This document shows, in pieces, positions 9,133 to 18,061 of a stretch of 64,000 nt of DNA. Below the pieces are notes generated by a model. The model worked only from the letters and a program-made list of their open reading frames with translations. It was not told the origin of the DNA and did not search any database. Made by a program: the position numbers and the translations under genes. Position 1 is the first letter of the stretch, and every line of letters begins with the position of its first letter. This DNA is from Pedobacter metabolipauper (GTDB lineage Bacteria; Bacteroidota; Bacteroidia; Sphingobacteriales; Sphingobacteriaceae), in NCBI RefSeq assembly GCF_004362715.1, contig NZ_SNYC01000007.1:1-64000 (forward strand), written 5' to 3'.

Positions 9133-9533
9133 TATTTCTTAGGCTCTACAGCTAATACAACTTTTAATTTCAATTTGTTTGCCACATCAAATACAAGCAT
9201 GGTATTTTCTATGGAAACGCCACGTGCTACATACAATACGATGGTAAGATCTGGTGATGCTTTTTGATAGGTTTCAATTGCTGCCTGAAGGTTTTCAAGC
9301 GAAGTCGGTTGCTTGTCTACAAAATATTTCAGATCATCATCTATAGATACAGTAACGGTTTTTTGTGCTGAAGATTGTTGTCCCGATTCTGAACGCGGCA
9401 ATAAAAGTTTGACCACTTTTGGATTAACTACGGCAGATGCCAATAGAAAAAACAGCATCAGGAAGAACATAATGTCATTCAATGCAGAAGTATGGACCTC
9501 TACAGTTGCTTTACTTCTTTTGCGTAAATTCAT
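9132..9533 (-). CDS. exbD: ExbD/TolR-type proton channel subunit
   Basis: Small subunit of the proton-driven ExbBD motor in the inner membrane. The 133 residues have the expected layout: basic N-terminus, one membrane helix (about 18-36) with the essential acidic residue D20 in ALNDIMFFLMLFF, then a periplasmic domain. Both ends overlap neighbours by TAATG junctions (exbB stop/exbD start and exbD stop/tonB-like start). Only one exbD is present here, whereas many Bacteroidota TonB clusters carry two. Confidence 0.9.
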   Translation of the reverse strand: MNLRKRSKATVEVHTSALNDIMFFLMLFFLLASAVVNPKVVKLLLPRSESGQQSSAQKTVTVSIDDDLKYFVDKQPTSLENLQAAIETYQKASPDLTIVLYVARGVSIENTMLVFDVANKLKLKVVLAVEPKK

Positions 9534-10243
9534 TATTTTCCTGGCTCCTCTAATAGATCTATAAATTCAATTGCGTCTGTTTCCATTCTTAAGATGATCC
9601 GTTCAACCATCATATTCAGTATGTGATACAATACATAAGAAATGATCCCAATAATTAATCCTGTAGCAGAGGTAATCATTTTAGTGTATAGACCACCTGA
9701 AATGGTACCAATTTCAATAGCTCCTTTAATGGATACATCATGAAAAATGGTGATTACCCCGATGATCGTTCCTACGAAACCAAGCATGGGTGCAATACCG
9801 GCTATTATACCGAGTATTCCAAGGTTTTTCTCTAGTTTTGAGACTTCCAGTTTTCCATTGTTCTCAATGGCTGCTTCAATGTCTTTTATTGGTCTGCCAA
9901 TTCTTTTTAGCCCTTTTTCAAGCATTCTTGCTAAAGGTGATTTATTGTTTTTACAAAGGGCAATGGCATTGTCTAACCTTCCTTCGTGAATGTATTGCTT
10001 AATTTGAAGCATGAGGTTGGATTCGCTTTTTGATGCTTTTCTAATGGTTAAATACCTTTCAACAAAAATTACCAGTCCTAAAAATGCAAGAAAGGCCAAA
10101 GGAATCATTACCCATCCGCCTTTAAACAGCAGGTCTATAAAGTGAAGTTCCGTTGGTGCTGTTGTTATAGGCTGGGTGATTGTGTTTGCGCTATCAAGAA
10201 TTTGGTTAGCCGTATCCGTGGCACCTTGTAGTAATGAAATCAT
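9533..10243 (-). CDS. exbB: ExbB/TolQ/MotA-family proton channel
   Basis: Large subunit of the ExbBD proton channel powering the TonB-type protein. The 236-residue protein has a periplasmic N-terminal segment, a first membrane helix (about 42-64), a cytoplasmic loop and two more helices (about 144-166 and 184-212). The helix-2 motif GFVGTIIGVI is the MotA/TolQ/ExbB signature. It starts 2 nt after the stop of the HU/SPOR gene and overlaps exbD, so it is firmly inside the operon. TolQ identity is unlikely given the neighbouring TonB-like gene. Confidence 0.92.
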   Translation of the reverse strand: MISLLQGATDTANQILDSANTITQPITTAPTELHFIDLLFKGGWVMIPLAFLAFLGLVIFVERYLTIRKASKSESNLMLQIKQYIHEGRLDNAIALCKNNKSPLARMLEKGLKRIGRPIKDIEAAIENNGKLEVSKLEKNLGILGIIAGIAPMLGFVGTIIGVITIFHDVSIKGAIEIGTISGGLYTKMITSATGLIIGIISYVLYHILNMMVERIILRMETDAIEFIDLLEEPGK

Positions 10244-10245
10244 AT

Positions 10246-13152
10246 TTATTGTGGTTTGTGTGTGTGTTTATTTTGAAAAACGTAGAGCTCCGGATTTTTT
10301 AGCTGTTCAGCATATTTTCTGCGGGCTTCACGGGCAGTTTGTTCGTCATTAAATGTTGCAATACTGATCTTAATGCGGTTACCCGGCATTCCTTCGATCA
10401 CCTTTGTAGTAATTCCCTTTTTTTTCATTTGAGCAACAAAAGCATCGACTTCTTTTTGATTGATCACTGATGCAGCAATTACTTCCCAGGTTGTAGCCGT
10501 GTCAGGAGTTGCAATAACGGGGGGAGTACTTACCGATAGGGTATCATTTACTGAACCTATTGGAAGTGCAGTTACTTCTGCAGCTTTTTTAATGCGATCT
10601 GCATTGGCTATTGAATCTGTTTTTAATTTATTATTGAGGGCTATTTCTTCTGGTGATGGTCCGGTTTTCTCCGTGTTCTGGAAAAGGTCTGGTTTTACAA
10701 AATAAGTGATTGCAACCAACGCAATTAGTATAGCTACGCCTATAAGGATCTTTACGTAAGCTGGCATGCCTTTTTCTTCGATCTCGCTTTCTGATGAATC
10801 GATTGCAGGCGCTAATGTCGGCTTATTTATATTGCGGTCTTTATCAAAGTGCCATACACTGATTAAATTTTCATCTGAATCTTTGGCATTTGTATTTACT
10901 GGACTTTCTTCATCTATTATATTTTTATAGATGATCTCTTCTTCAATTACAGGATCAGCTTCAGAGAAAGGCTCAACAATGTCTTCTTCTACACTTTCTT
11001 CAGTGTGATCTTGCAGCTGGCCTTCATTGTTAGTTGTTTCTTCTTCTGCATTTTCCTCATGATATTGTTCATCCGTTGCTTCTTCTTCGATATTCTCAAT
11101 ATTGAAATTGTCGTAAGCAGGATGTTCTGTATCATCAGAAGTCTCTTCTGTTATATTTTCGTCGTTGTACGCGTCATGTTGTTCTTCATCGTCAGTAACT
11201 TCTTCGACTACATTTTCTTCGTGATGCTCTTCCTGTTGTTCTTCATCATCGATTACTTCTTCTTCGATGTTTTCAACTGCGAAATCTTGCTGGGTATTTG
11301 ATTCTGTGTTTTCAACAGATCCTGTCTGCTCAGTAGTTTCTTCTGTTAGATTTTCATCGTCAGTAACTTCTTCCGCTACATTTTCTTCGTGATGCTCTTC
11401 ATCATCGATTACTTCTTCTTCGATGTTTTCAACTGCGAAGTATTGCTGGGTATTTGATTCTGTATTTTCAACAGGTTCAGTCTGCTCAGTAGTTTCTTCT
11501 GTTACACTTTCGTCGTTGTGCGCGTCGTGTTGTTCTTCATCGCCAGCAATTTCTTCCGTTAGATTTTCTTCGTGATGCTCTTCTTGTTGTTGTTCTTCAT
11601 CATCGATTACTTCTTCTTCGATGTTTTCAACTGCAAAATCTTGATGCGTATCTGATTCTGTATTTTCAGCAGGTTCAGTCTGCTCAGTAGTGTCTTCTGT
11701 TAGATTTTCATCGCCAGTAACTTCTTCCGCTACATTTTCTTCGTGATGCTCTTCATCGTCAGTTGCTTCTTCTTCGATGTTTTCAACTGCGAAATCTTGC
11801 TGGGTATTTGATTCTGTATTTTCAACAGATTCTTTCTGCTCAGTAGTGCCTTCTGTATGATTTTCATCGCCAGTAACTTCTTCCGTTACATTTTCTTCGT
11901 TGTGTGCGTCGTTTTGTTCTACATCGTCAGTAGTTTCTTCTGCTACATTTTCTTCGTGATGCTCTTCCTGTTGTTCCTCATCATCGATTACTTCTTCTTC
12001 AATATTTTCAACTGCGAAATCTTGCTGGGTATTTGATTCTGTGTTTTCAACAGATCCTTTCTGCTCAGTAGTGCCTTCTGTATGATTTTCATCGCCAGCA
12101 ACTTCTTCCGTTACATTTTCTTCGTTGTGTGCGTCGTTTTGTTCTACATCGTCAGTAGTTTCTTCTGCTACATTTTCTTCATGATGCTCTTCATCATCGA
12201 TTACTTCTTCTTCGATGTTTTCGACTGCAAAATCTTGATGCGTATCTGATTCTATATTTTCAACAGCTTCAGTATTTTCAACGGGTTCTTCCTGCTCAGT
12301 AGTTTCTTCGGTTAGATTTTCTTCGTTATGCTCTTCCTGTTGTTTTTCATCATCAGTTGCTTCTTCTTCGATGTTCTCAACTGCAAAGTCTTGCTGAGTA
12401 TTTGATTCTGTATTTTCAACAGATTCAGTATTCTCAACGGATTCTTCCTGCTCAGTAGTTTCTTCCGTTACATTTTCTTCGTGATGCTCTTCTTGTTGTT
12501 CTTCATCATCGATTACTTCTTCTTCGATGTTTTCAACAGCAAAATCTCGCTGAGCATCTGATTCTGTATTTTCAACAGCTTCAGTATTTTCAACGGGTTC
12601 TTCCTGCTCAGTAGTTTCTTCTGATATATTTTCATCGTCAGTAACTTCTTCTGCTACATTTTTATCTGTATGCTCTTCTTGTTGTTCTTCATCGTCAGCA
12701 GTTTCTGCCGTTAGATTTTCTTCGTTGTGCTCTTCCTGTTTTTTACCTGAACCTTCTTTTAAGTTCGGCAATCCGTAGAAATCAAACCCAAATCCTGATT
12801 GATCGGCTGGGGTAAAGCTCAAGCTGCCAGACTGCATGGAAAGCATTCCCAATTCTCCCAGATCAGCTTGCTGAGTTTCTGAAAGTGTTTTTTGTATTTC
12901 TTCTACAAATTTACCGATGTAATAATCTGAAGAATCAGCGGATATATTTCTTTTCCTGGTAATGAATCCGGCAAGTGCAGCCTGTTCTTTAAGTTCTGTT
13001 GTAAAATCCAGGGTATAGCTGGGAGGCAGAAACGAATGCGTTTCCATATTGTAGCGTCCCGGGGATTTTTTCTTATAAATAGTCCCTAATCCGGGAATAC
13101 CCACTTCTTTACGGGTTTTTATAATTTCAGCGAGGTATGATAAGATATCCAT
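10246..13152 (-). CDS. Membrane protein: HU-CCDC81 domain + acidic repeats + SPOR
   Basis: Predicted inner-membrane protein of 968 residues, starting at ATG 13152 (MDILSYLAEI; an in-frame ATG 36 nt earlier adds no domain residues). Order: N-terminal HU-CCDC81-type region (about 1-130), extreme Glu/Asp-rich repeats (about 138-780, repeating FAVENIEEE and EENVTEE-like blocks), one membrane helix (about 799-819), periplasmic linker, C-terminal SPOR domain (about 889-960). SPOR domains bind glycan strands lacking stem peptides; HU-CCDC81 domains belong to the HU/IHF superfamily and occur in Bacteroidota with SPOR. The repeats would thus be cytoplasmic. It lies between the barrel gene and exbB. 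A role joining nucleoid, cell wall and the ExbBD motor is inference. Confidence 0.8.
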   Translation of the reverse strand: MDILSYLAEIIKTRKEVGIPGLGTIYKKKSPGRYNMETHSFLPPSYTLDFTTELKEQAALAGFITRKRNISADSSDYYIGKFVEEIQKTLSETQQADLGELGMLSMQSGSLSFTPADQSGFGFDFYGLPNLKEGSGKKQEEHNEENLTAETADDEEQQEEHTDKNVAEEVTDDENISEETTEQEEPVENTEAVENTESDAQRDFAVENIEEEVIDDEEQQEEHHEENVTEETTEQEESVENTESVENTESNTQQDFAVENIEEEATDDEKQQEEHNEENLTEETTEQEEPVENTEAVENIESDTHQDFAVENIEEEVIDDEEHHEENVAEETTDDVEQNDAHNEENVTEEVAGDENHTEGTTEQKGSVENTESNTQQDFAVENIEEEVIDDEEQQEEHHEENVAEETTDDVEQNDAHNEENVTEEVTGDENHTEGTTEQKESVENTESNTQQDFAVENIEEEATDDEEHHEENVAEEVTGDENLTEDTTEQTEPAENTESDTHQDFAVENIEEEVIDDEEQQQEEHHEENLTEEIAGDEEQHDAHNDESVTEETTEQTEPVENTESNTQQYFAVENIEEEVIDDEEHHEENVAEEVTDDENLTEETTEQTGSVENTESNTQQDFAVENIEEEVIDDEEQQEEHHEENVVEEVTDDEEQHDAYNDENITEETSDDTEHPAYDNFNIENIEEEATDEQYHEENAEEETTNNEGQLQDHTEESVEEDIVEPFSEADPVIEEEIIYKNIIDEESPVNTNAKDSDENLISVWHFDKDRNINKPTLAPAIDSSESEIEEKGMPAYVKILIGVAILIALVAITYFVKPDLFQNTEKTGPSPEEIALNNKLKTDSIANADRIKKAAEVTALPIGSVNDTLSVSTPPVIATPDTATTWEVIAASVINQKEVDAFVAQMKKKGITTKVIEGMPGNRIKISIATFNDEQTAREARRKYAEQLKNPELYVFQNKHTHKPQ
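11075..12610 (-). repeat. In-frame tandem repeats coding an acidic linker
   Basis: Eight copies of a segment coding FAVENIEEE occur at plus-strand anchor positions 11265, 11421, 11619, 11775, 12000, 12213, 12369 and 12525, with a ninth degenerate copy near 11088 (FNIENIEEE). Successive spacings are 156, 198, 156, 225, 213, 156 and 156 nt, then 177 nt to the degenerate copy, all multiples of three. The 52-residue (156-nt) unit appears four times. Near-identity at DNA level points to recent expansion. Confidence 0.92.
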
Positions 13153-13206
13153 TTTTGTAAAAATAAATTTTAATTCCGTACCAACCAATTATTAATTTAA
13201 AACGGG

Positions 13207-14898
13207 TTAGAATGAGTAAGATATACCTCCAAAAGCATTTAAGCCAATTACCTCATAATGTAAGTATTTACTATAAGAACTGTTCAGCAAATTGTTAACC
13301 CTGATAAATGCAGAGAATTTGTTATTGATCTTATAGCTTGCCCCGGCACCCAGATCTACAAATCCTTTAACTGTGACTACGGTTTCGTTTAAAGGATCTG
13401 GCGTATAGTACGGATTAGCAGGAGCTGCAGTATAAACTTTTGCTTTGCTGTCGTCCTGGATAGCTACTGACGCATTCAGCGTGATTTGTTTATTGATGTT
13501 ATAAACCAGATCAGAAGTAACACGCATTAAGGGTTTAAACCAGCTCTGGGTTTCTGATGCCGGGCTATAATCTTCAAAATTTAGTTTTCCTGTCCATTTT
13601 AGCGCGTCGCTTACCTGTACGGATATTTCACCTTCCAGTCCCATGAGCTTCATTTTTCCGAAATCATAGATGACATCAAACTTATTGAAGTTAGTGAAGC
13701 TATTTACGAACAGCGGCATATCTTCTATGCTTTTATGATAAACCCTGGCTTTGTAGCCAAAGCCCGGACCGCCAGTACCTTTAATACCTCCGCTAATGCT
13801 TAGCTTTTCTACCGTATTTCTAATGGTTATATTGCTGTTTAAAAACGGGTTCTCATCGGTAAGCTGTTTCAATGAATTTCGTGTTACATCGCCTTTCAAT
13901 TCTCCGAATAATTGTAAGTAATCCGGGATCAGGGTAAAGTCTGCCGTTACAGTAGGAAAGATTCTGCTTGAGGAGAAATCACCAAATTCCTGTACAAAGT
14001 TAATACCTGCATTGATCTTAACCCCGTTTGCCTGTAACCTGATATAAGGGTTCAGCTTTAGGATGTTGTTGCTAACTTTTACAAGAACGTCTTTGGTACT
14101 TCCAAATTCTGCGGATGCAGCAAGTCCGAGGTTAAAGCTGCTGATCCTTTTATTTACATATCCGTTTAATACGATAGAGTTATCTTTGGCGTCAAATTTA
14201 TCGCTCCAGATGTAGCCGTTAACTTTTGCTGAATAGCTTAATGCATCCGGATCGTCGACAAATTTATTCACGATCTCAGCTTCTCCTTCAATGAAGTTTA
14301 ACGTTTGTTTTTCCGGATCGGGATTTAAGGTGGGATTGTTCTGATCTATACCATAAAAGAACAGGCCATTTCTTTGAAAGTTAATACGTCCGCTTAATGT
14401 ATTCTGATCTCCGATGCTTCGTCCAAAGACACTTAATTTCTGCTGGTCAAATTGTTGTTTGTTTAAGCTGCCCGATTGACTGAAGTGCTGAAAAAAAGCA
14501 CCTGTCTGCAAAGCAGGATCTGCGCCTATATTTACATAGGCTTCGCCGAATATTGTTTTAGAGGTTCCAAATGCACCTTTTACATAATTGTTGATCAATT
14601 CGGCTTCTTTTTCTGCAGCTACTGCTTGTGCCTGTAATTTATTGATGTCTGAGTTGAGTTCTAATTTGCGTTCCGTTAAGCTGTAATTAAATTTAGCCTT
14701 GTACGTTTTAACATCATTCAAATCGGGACTTCTTCTTAATTTTACGGCTTCAGCTAAAACAGGTTTATACGGCCTAACGACCTCAATTTCTTCTGTAACG
14801 TTTTTCTCTTCGGTTTTCCTGGTGTCTTGTGCTTTAGTAACTGCAGAACATGCAGCCATAAAAAAAAGGGTACTATATATAAATTTAGTTGATCTCAT
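13207..14898 (-). CDS. Plugless TonB-receptor-like outer-membrane barrel
   Basis: Predicted outer-membrane beta-barrel of 563 residues. A signal peptide (about 1-23, ending TKA-Q) is followed by a short periplasmic segment with a PYKPVLAEAVKLRRSPDLND block, a Glu/Ala-rich stretch, then alternating-strand sequence to a terminal Phe (LNAFGGISYSF). The C-terminal strands (RVNNLLNSSYSKY) resemble TonB-dependent receptors, but I see no plug domain, and the length is well below the usual 700-1000. It starts 10 nt after the TPR gene stop, so the pair is probably cotranscribed. Partner or ligand unknown. Confidence 0.78.
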   Translation of the reverse strand: MRSTKFIYSTLFFMAACSAVTKAQDTRKTEEKNVTEEIEVVRPYKPVLAEAVKLRRSPDLNDVKTYKAKFNYSLTERKLELNSDINKLQAQAVAAEKEAELINNYVKGAFGTSKTIFGEAYVNIGADPALQTGAFFQHFSQSGSLNKQQFDQQKLSVFGRSIGDQNTLSGRINFQRNGLFFYGIDQNNPTLNPDPEKQTLNFIEGEAEIVNKFVDDPDALSYSAKVNGYIWSDKFDAKDNSIVLNGYVNKRISSFNLGLAASAEFGSTKDVLVKVSNNILKLNPYIRLQANGVKINAGINFVQEFGDFSSSRIFPTVTADFTLIPDYLQLFGELKGDVTRNSLKQLTDENPFLNSNITIRNTVEKLSISGGIKGTGGPGFGYKARVYHKSIEDMPLFVNSFTNFNKFDVIYDFGKMKLMGLEGEISVQVSDALKWTGKLNFEDYSPASETQSWFKPLMRVTSDLVYNINKQITLNASVAIQDDSKAKVYTAAPANPYYTPDPLNETVVTVKGFVDLGAGASYKINNKFSAFIRVNNLLNSSYSKYLHYEVIGLNAFGGISYSF

Positions 14899-14908
14899 GT
14901 TGCTTGTC

Positions 14909-17900
14909 TTATTTAATTTTTTCTAATTTCTGTTTCGCAGTGGGAACAATGTCATCATTGCCATCATAGTTGTCTATGATACTTAACAGCGTACTTTTTG
15001 CTTGCAGATTGTCTTTTAAAGCCACATAATTATCTGATAGAAGTATAAAGCTTTTGGCTACCCAATAATCGTAAGAAGGCATATTATTGATCAGGTCAAA
15101 GCAGGTTTTGGTAGATGTTTTATAATCGCCTTTGGCATATTGTACCCAGGCAAGGTTATATTTTGCTTCTGCTGCAGCCAGGGTTTTTGTTTTACTGGTT
15201 ACATTGTTGAAGGCTTTTATTGCAGCTGTCGTATCTGCTTTTAGCAGGTATGCCTTACCCGCATACAGATCTGCACTGTTTTTCTCTTCTTCGGAACCTT
15301 TTTCAGATTCTTTGATCAACGCCACATATTTGATCATGTCATCTGGCATGTTCAGTGCATCATAAGCCTTTAGCAGGTTATTAATGGCATAGCTATGGTG
15401 TACCTTATAATCTGCTGTTGTTTCTAAACGCTTTAAATAAACGATGGCTTCGTTGTATTTCTTCTGATCTAAGAACAGCTTTGAAATACTTACCAGTGAA
15501 CGTTCGGTATAATCACTGGTCCAGTCGTTAAGAATGTATTCATAATCGGGAACTGCTTCCAGTGGCCTATTTAGTTTTACCAGGGATTCTGCGCGGATAA
15601 ATTTGGCTTCTTTATCGTGTATGGCTTTTGGAAATTTATCAAAATAGGCATTGATGGCTTCAAATGCACCTTTAAAATCACCTTTTAAATAACGGTTGTT
15701 TGCAGCCTGGAAAACGATATTGTCTTGTTCCGCTGTCGTATAATTTCCGAGTGAGGTTGAATTGGCATAGGCCATGAACCCATCAGAATCACCTCTGTCC
15801 AGATAAATGTTTTTGATCGATTCCAGTGCTTGTTTTGCTTCTTCGCTGCTGGAGTACTCATTGATTACTTTTTTAAAGGATTCTATCGCTTCATTGTCCT
15901 GATCCTGGTTGTACTGAACGAGGCCGATGGTAACCAATGCACGCGGTACATAGCTGCTTCTTGGGTATTGGCTAACCAGTGAGATTAAGTCTGACTTGGA
16001 TTTCTCAAAATCACCTTTGTTAAAATACGTATAGGCAGTTTCGAATCCGGCATCATCTGCATAGTTTGAGGTCGGGAATTTTTTAAGCAGATCCTGCATG
16101 GTCGCAATCTTTGCATCATTCTGGTTTTCCAGTCCCTGGATCATACCGCGTTGAAACAAGGCATAATCTTCTCCGGTAGATCTGTTGCTGATGATCTTAT
16201 TATAATTAACCAGTGCGTTGCCATAGCTTTTACTTACAAAATAAGAATCTGCCAGCCTGATCACGGCATCGTTCACTGTTTTTTGATCCTTATCGTTACC
16301 TCTTAAAAACTTTTCAAAATAGTTCGCTGCTTTGGCATAGCGCTCATCTTCGAAAGCGGCGTAGGCCAGCGCATAATTGGCAAAATTATAAACACCTGTT
16401 TTATCTGCTTCGGGCATTTCTAAAAAGGTTTCGAAATGTTTTACCGCTTCCCCAAACTTTCTAAGTTCATAGGATGCTTCTGCTTTCCAGTAAGTACTTA
16501 GTGCATGGATTTCCTGATCTTCAGGGAATTTTTCTGAGCGAAGGAACATCGACAGTGCATTTGGAAATGCACGTTCATTGTAAAACTCTAACCCTCTGAA
16601 ATAAGTTACCTTTTGATATGCTTCTTTGGCTTCTGCGTTTTTGTTCGGGATTGGCTCCAGGATATCAATGGCTGCCTGGTAGTTTTTGCTGGTTAGTAAA
16701 ATTTCTCCAAGCAATGTTTTTGCATCATTCAGCTTGCGTGAGTTTGGAAATTGTTTTAAGAAGTTTTGTGTAGATTCTAATGCTTGCTGGTTAAAGTCAA
16801 GTTCATAACTTAACCGGGCATAATTGATCCATGCTTCTTCTTGTATTACTTTATCAAAATCAAGCCTGGAAGCTCTGAAAAATGCACTTCTTGCTTTTTC
16901 TTTATTCTTTAACTGGATGAGGGAGCGTCCAAGGGTATACATCCCGCTTTGCAGATAAACATCATCTGTATTTAATTTTTCAAGAACAGTTACCGCCTGT
17001 CCATATTTTTTAAGCTGGAACAGGGCATATCCGTACTGGTAGGTGAACAGGTTGTTCTTGTTGTCAGATTTATCCTTAGCATAGAAGTCTGCAAAATATT
17101 TCTCTGCATTTACATAATCCGATTTCGCAAAGTAGGAAGCGGCAATAATGCTCAGCATCTCTGATTCGTACTGTTGCTTAGATGTTTTAAGAACCGGTAC
17201 AGCGTAGCTGATCACGTCGTCATACCGTTCGTCCAGATAGTACATGGAGGTGATGTAGTAAGGGTAGCTGGCTTCGTAGGTTGGTGATCCTTTTAATTTC
17301 TCAAAATTGCTGAGTGCCGTTTTGTATTCCTTATTCAGGTAATTGATGTAGGCGAAATAATAGGTTGCGCTTTCCTGAAATGGTGATTGATCTCTTTTTA
17401 CGAGTTCAAACAATGGTTCTGCCTTTTCAATATTGTTGAGTTGAAAATAGGCGTATCCTTGCTTAAACTGATATTCTAACCGTTGCTTTGCGGATAGGGT
17501 AGTAGGTTCTGTTTTCTCAAACCATTCCAGTGCTTTCTCATAATTCTTCTGGGCAAAGTAAGATTTACCGACATGGAAATAAGCGAGCTTGGTATTTGGA
17601 TTAAGCGGATATTCTTTGATGAAATTTTGAAACAGGCTTTCTGCATCGCTGTTGCCAAGTTCCAATGCACAGACAGCAGCATAGAATTTCGCATTTTCGC
17701 GTAACAGAGAGAGTTCTGAATTGCTTTCCTGCTGGCTTCCGGGTTTTTCCCGGATCTGTTCAACAAGTCTGAATTGCTGGGCTGCAGCAACGTATTTCTC
17801 ATTATCCAGTAGTTCTAAACCGGTTTGGTAGTTTTTATTAAGATCTACGATTGTATTTTTCTGCGCATAACCGGCCGTTAAGCCTCCTGCCAGCAACAGG

Positions 17901-17926
17901 GGAATAAAAAGGTATTTTTTTTGCAT
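14909..17926 (-). CDS. Large exported TPR-repeat protein
   Basis: Predicted periplasmic protein of 1005 residues built almost entirely of tetratricopeptide-like helical repeats after a signal peptide (LLLAGGLTAGYA-Q). TPR hallmarks recur throughout, such as AYFHVGKSYFAQKNYEKALEWFEK, YKTALSNFEKL, YAKAANYFEKFL and AKYNLAWVQYAKGDYKTS. The ATG at 17926 is preferred over an in-frame TTG 9 nt upstream. It is the first gene of the envelope operon. AT-rich -7-like boxes (CATATTTG at 17933-17940, TATATTTA at 17954-17961, both minus strand) lie just upstream. TPR proteins scaffold complexes; its partners are most simply the barrel and TonB-like products encoded behind it. Confidence 0.85.
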   Translation of the reverse strand: MQKKYLFIPLLLAGGLTAGYAQKNTIVDLNKNYQTGLELLDNEKYVAAAQQFRLVEQIREKPGSQQESNSELSLLRENAKFYAAVCALELGNSDAESLFQNFIKEYPLNPNTKLAYFHVGKSYFAQKNYEKALEWFEKTEPTTLSAKQRLEYQFKQGYAYFQLNNIEKAEPLFELVKRDQSPFQESATYYFAYINYLNKEYKTALSNFEKLKGSPTYEASYPYYITSMYYLDERYDDVISYAVPVLKTSKQQYESEMLSIIAASYFAKSDYVNAEKYFADFYAKDKSDNKNNLFTYQYGYALFQLKKYGQAVTVLEKLNTDDVYLQSGMYTLGRSLIQLKNKEKARSAFFRASRLDFDKVIQEEAWINYARLSYELDFNQQALESTQNFLKQFPNSRKLNDAKTLLGEILLTSKNYQAAIDILEPIPNKNAEAKEAYQKVTYFRGLEFYNERAFPNALSMFLRSEKFPEDQEIHALSTYWKAEASYELRKFGEAVKHFETFLEMPEADKTGVYNFANYALAYAAFEDERYAKAANYFEKFLRGNDKDQKTVNDAVIRLADSYFVSKSYGNALVNYNKIISNRSTGEDYALFQRGMIQGLENQNDAKIATMQDLLKKFPTSNYADDAGFETAYTYFNKGDFEKSKSDLISLVSQYPRSSYVPRALVTIGLVQYNQDQDNEAIESFKKVINEYSSSEEAKQALESIKNIYLDRGDSDGFMAYANSTSLGNYTTAEQDNIVFQAANNRYLKGDFKGAFEAINAYFDKFPKAIHDKEAKFIRAESLVKLNRPLEAVPDYEYILNDWTSDYTERSLVSISKLFLDQKKYNEAIVYLKRLETTADYKVHHSYAINNLLKAYDALNMPDDMIKYVALIKESEKGSEEEKNSADLYAGKAYLLKADTTAAIKAFNNVTSKTKTLAAAEAKYNLAWVQYAKGDYKTSTKTCFDLINNMPSYDYWVAKSFILLSDNYVALKDNLQAKSTLLSIIDNYDGNDDIVPTAKQKLEKIK

Positions 17927-18061
17927 TTGTTTCAAATATGGTTGGTACTAATATAAATATAGTATTGGCTCTTATTAACATAAGAAATTAACATGTGTTG
18001 ATAACACAGGTTTTAACGAAAAGAAAAAGAAATTGGTATGCGGGGGATCTGTTAAAAGAAC

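Noticed and set aside
11005..11301. A Phe-rich hydrophobic open frame on the plus strand inside the acidic-repeat gene
   Set aside because: It is the reverse complement of Glu/Asp-rich codons (GAA/GAT read as TTC/ATC), so hydrophobicity is an artefact of the acidic repeats on the real strand.
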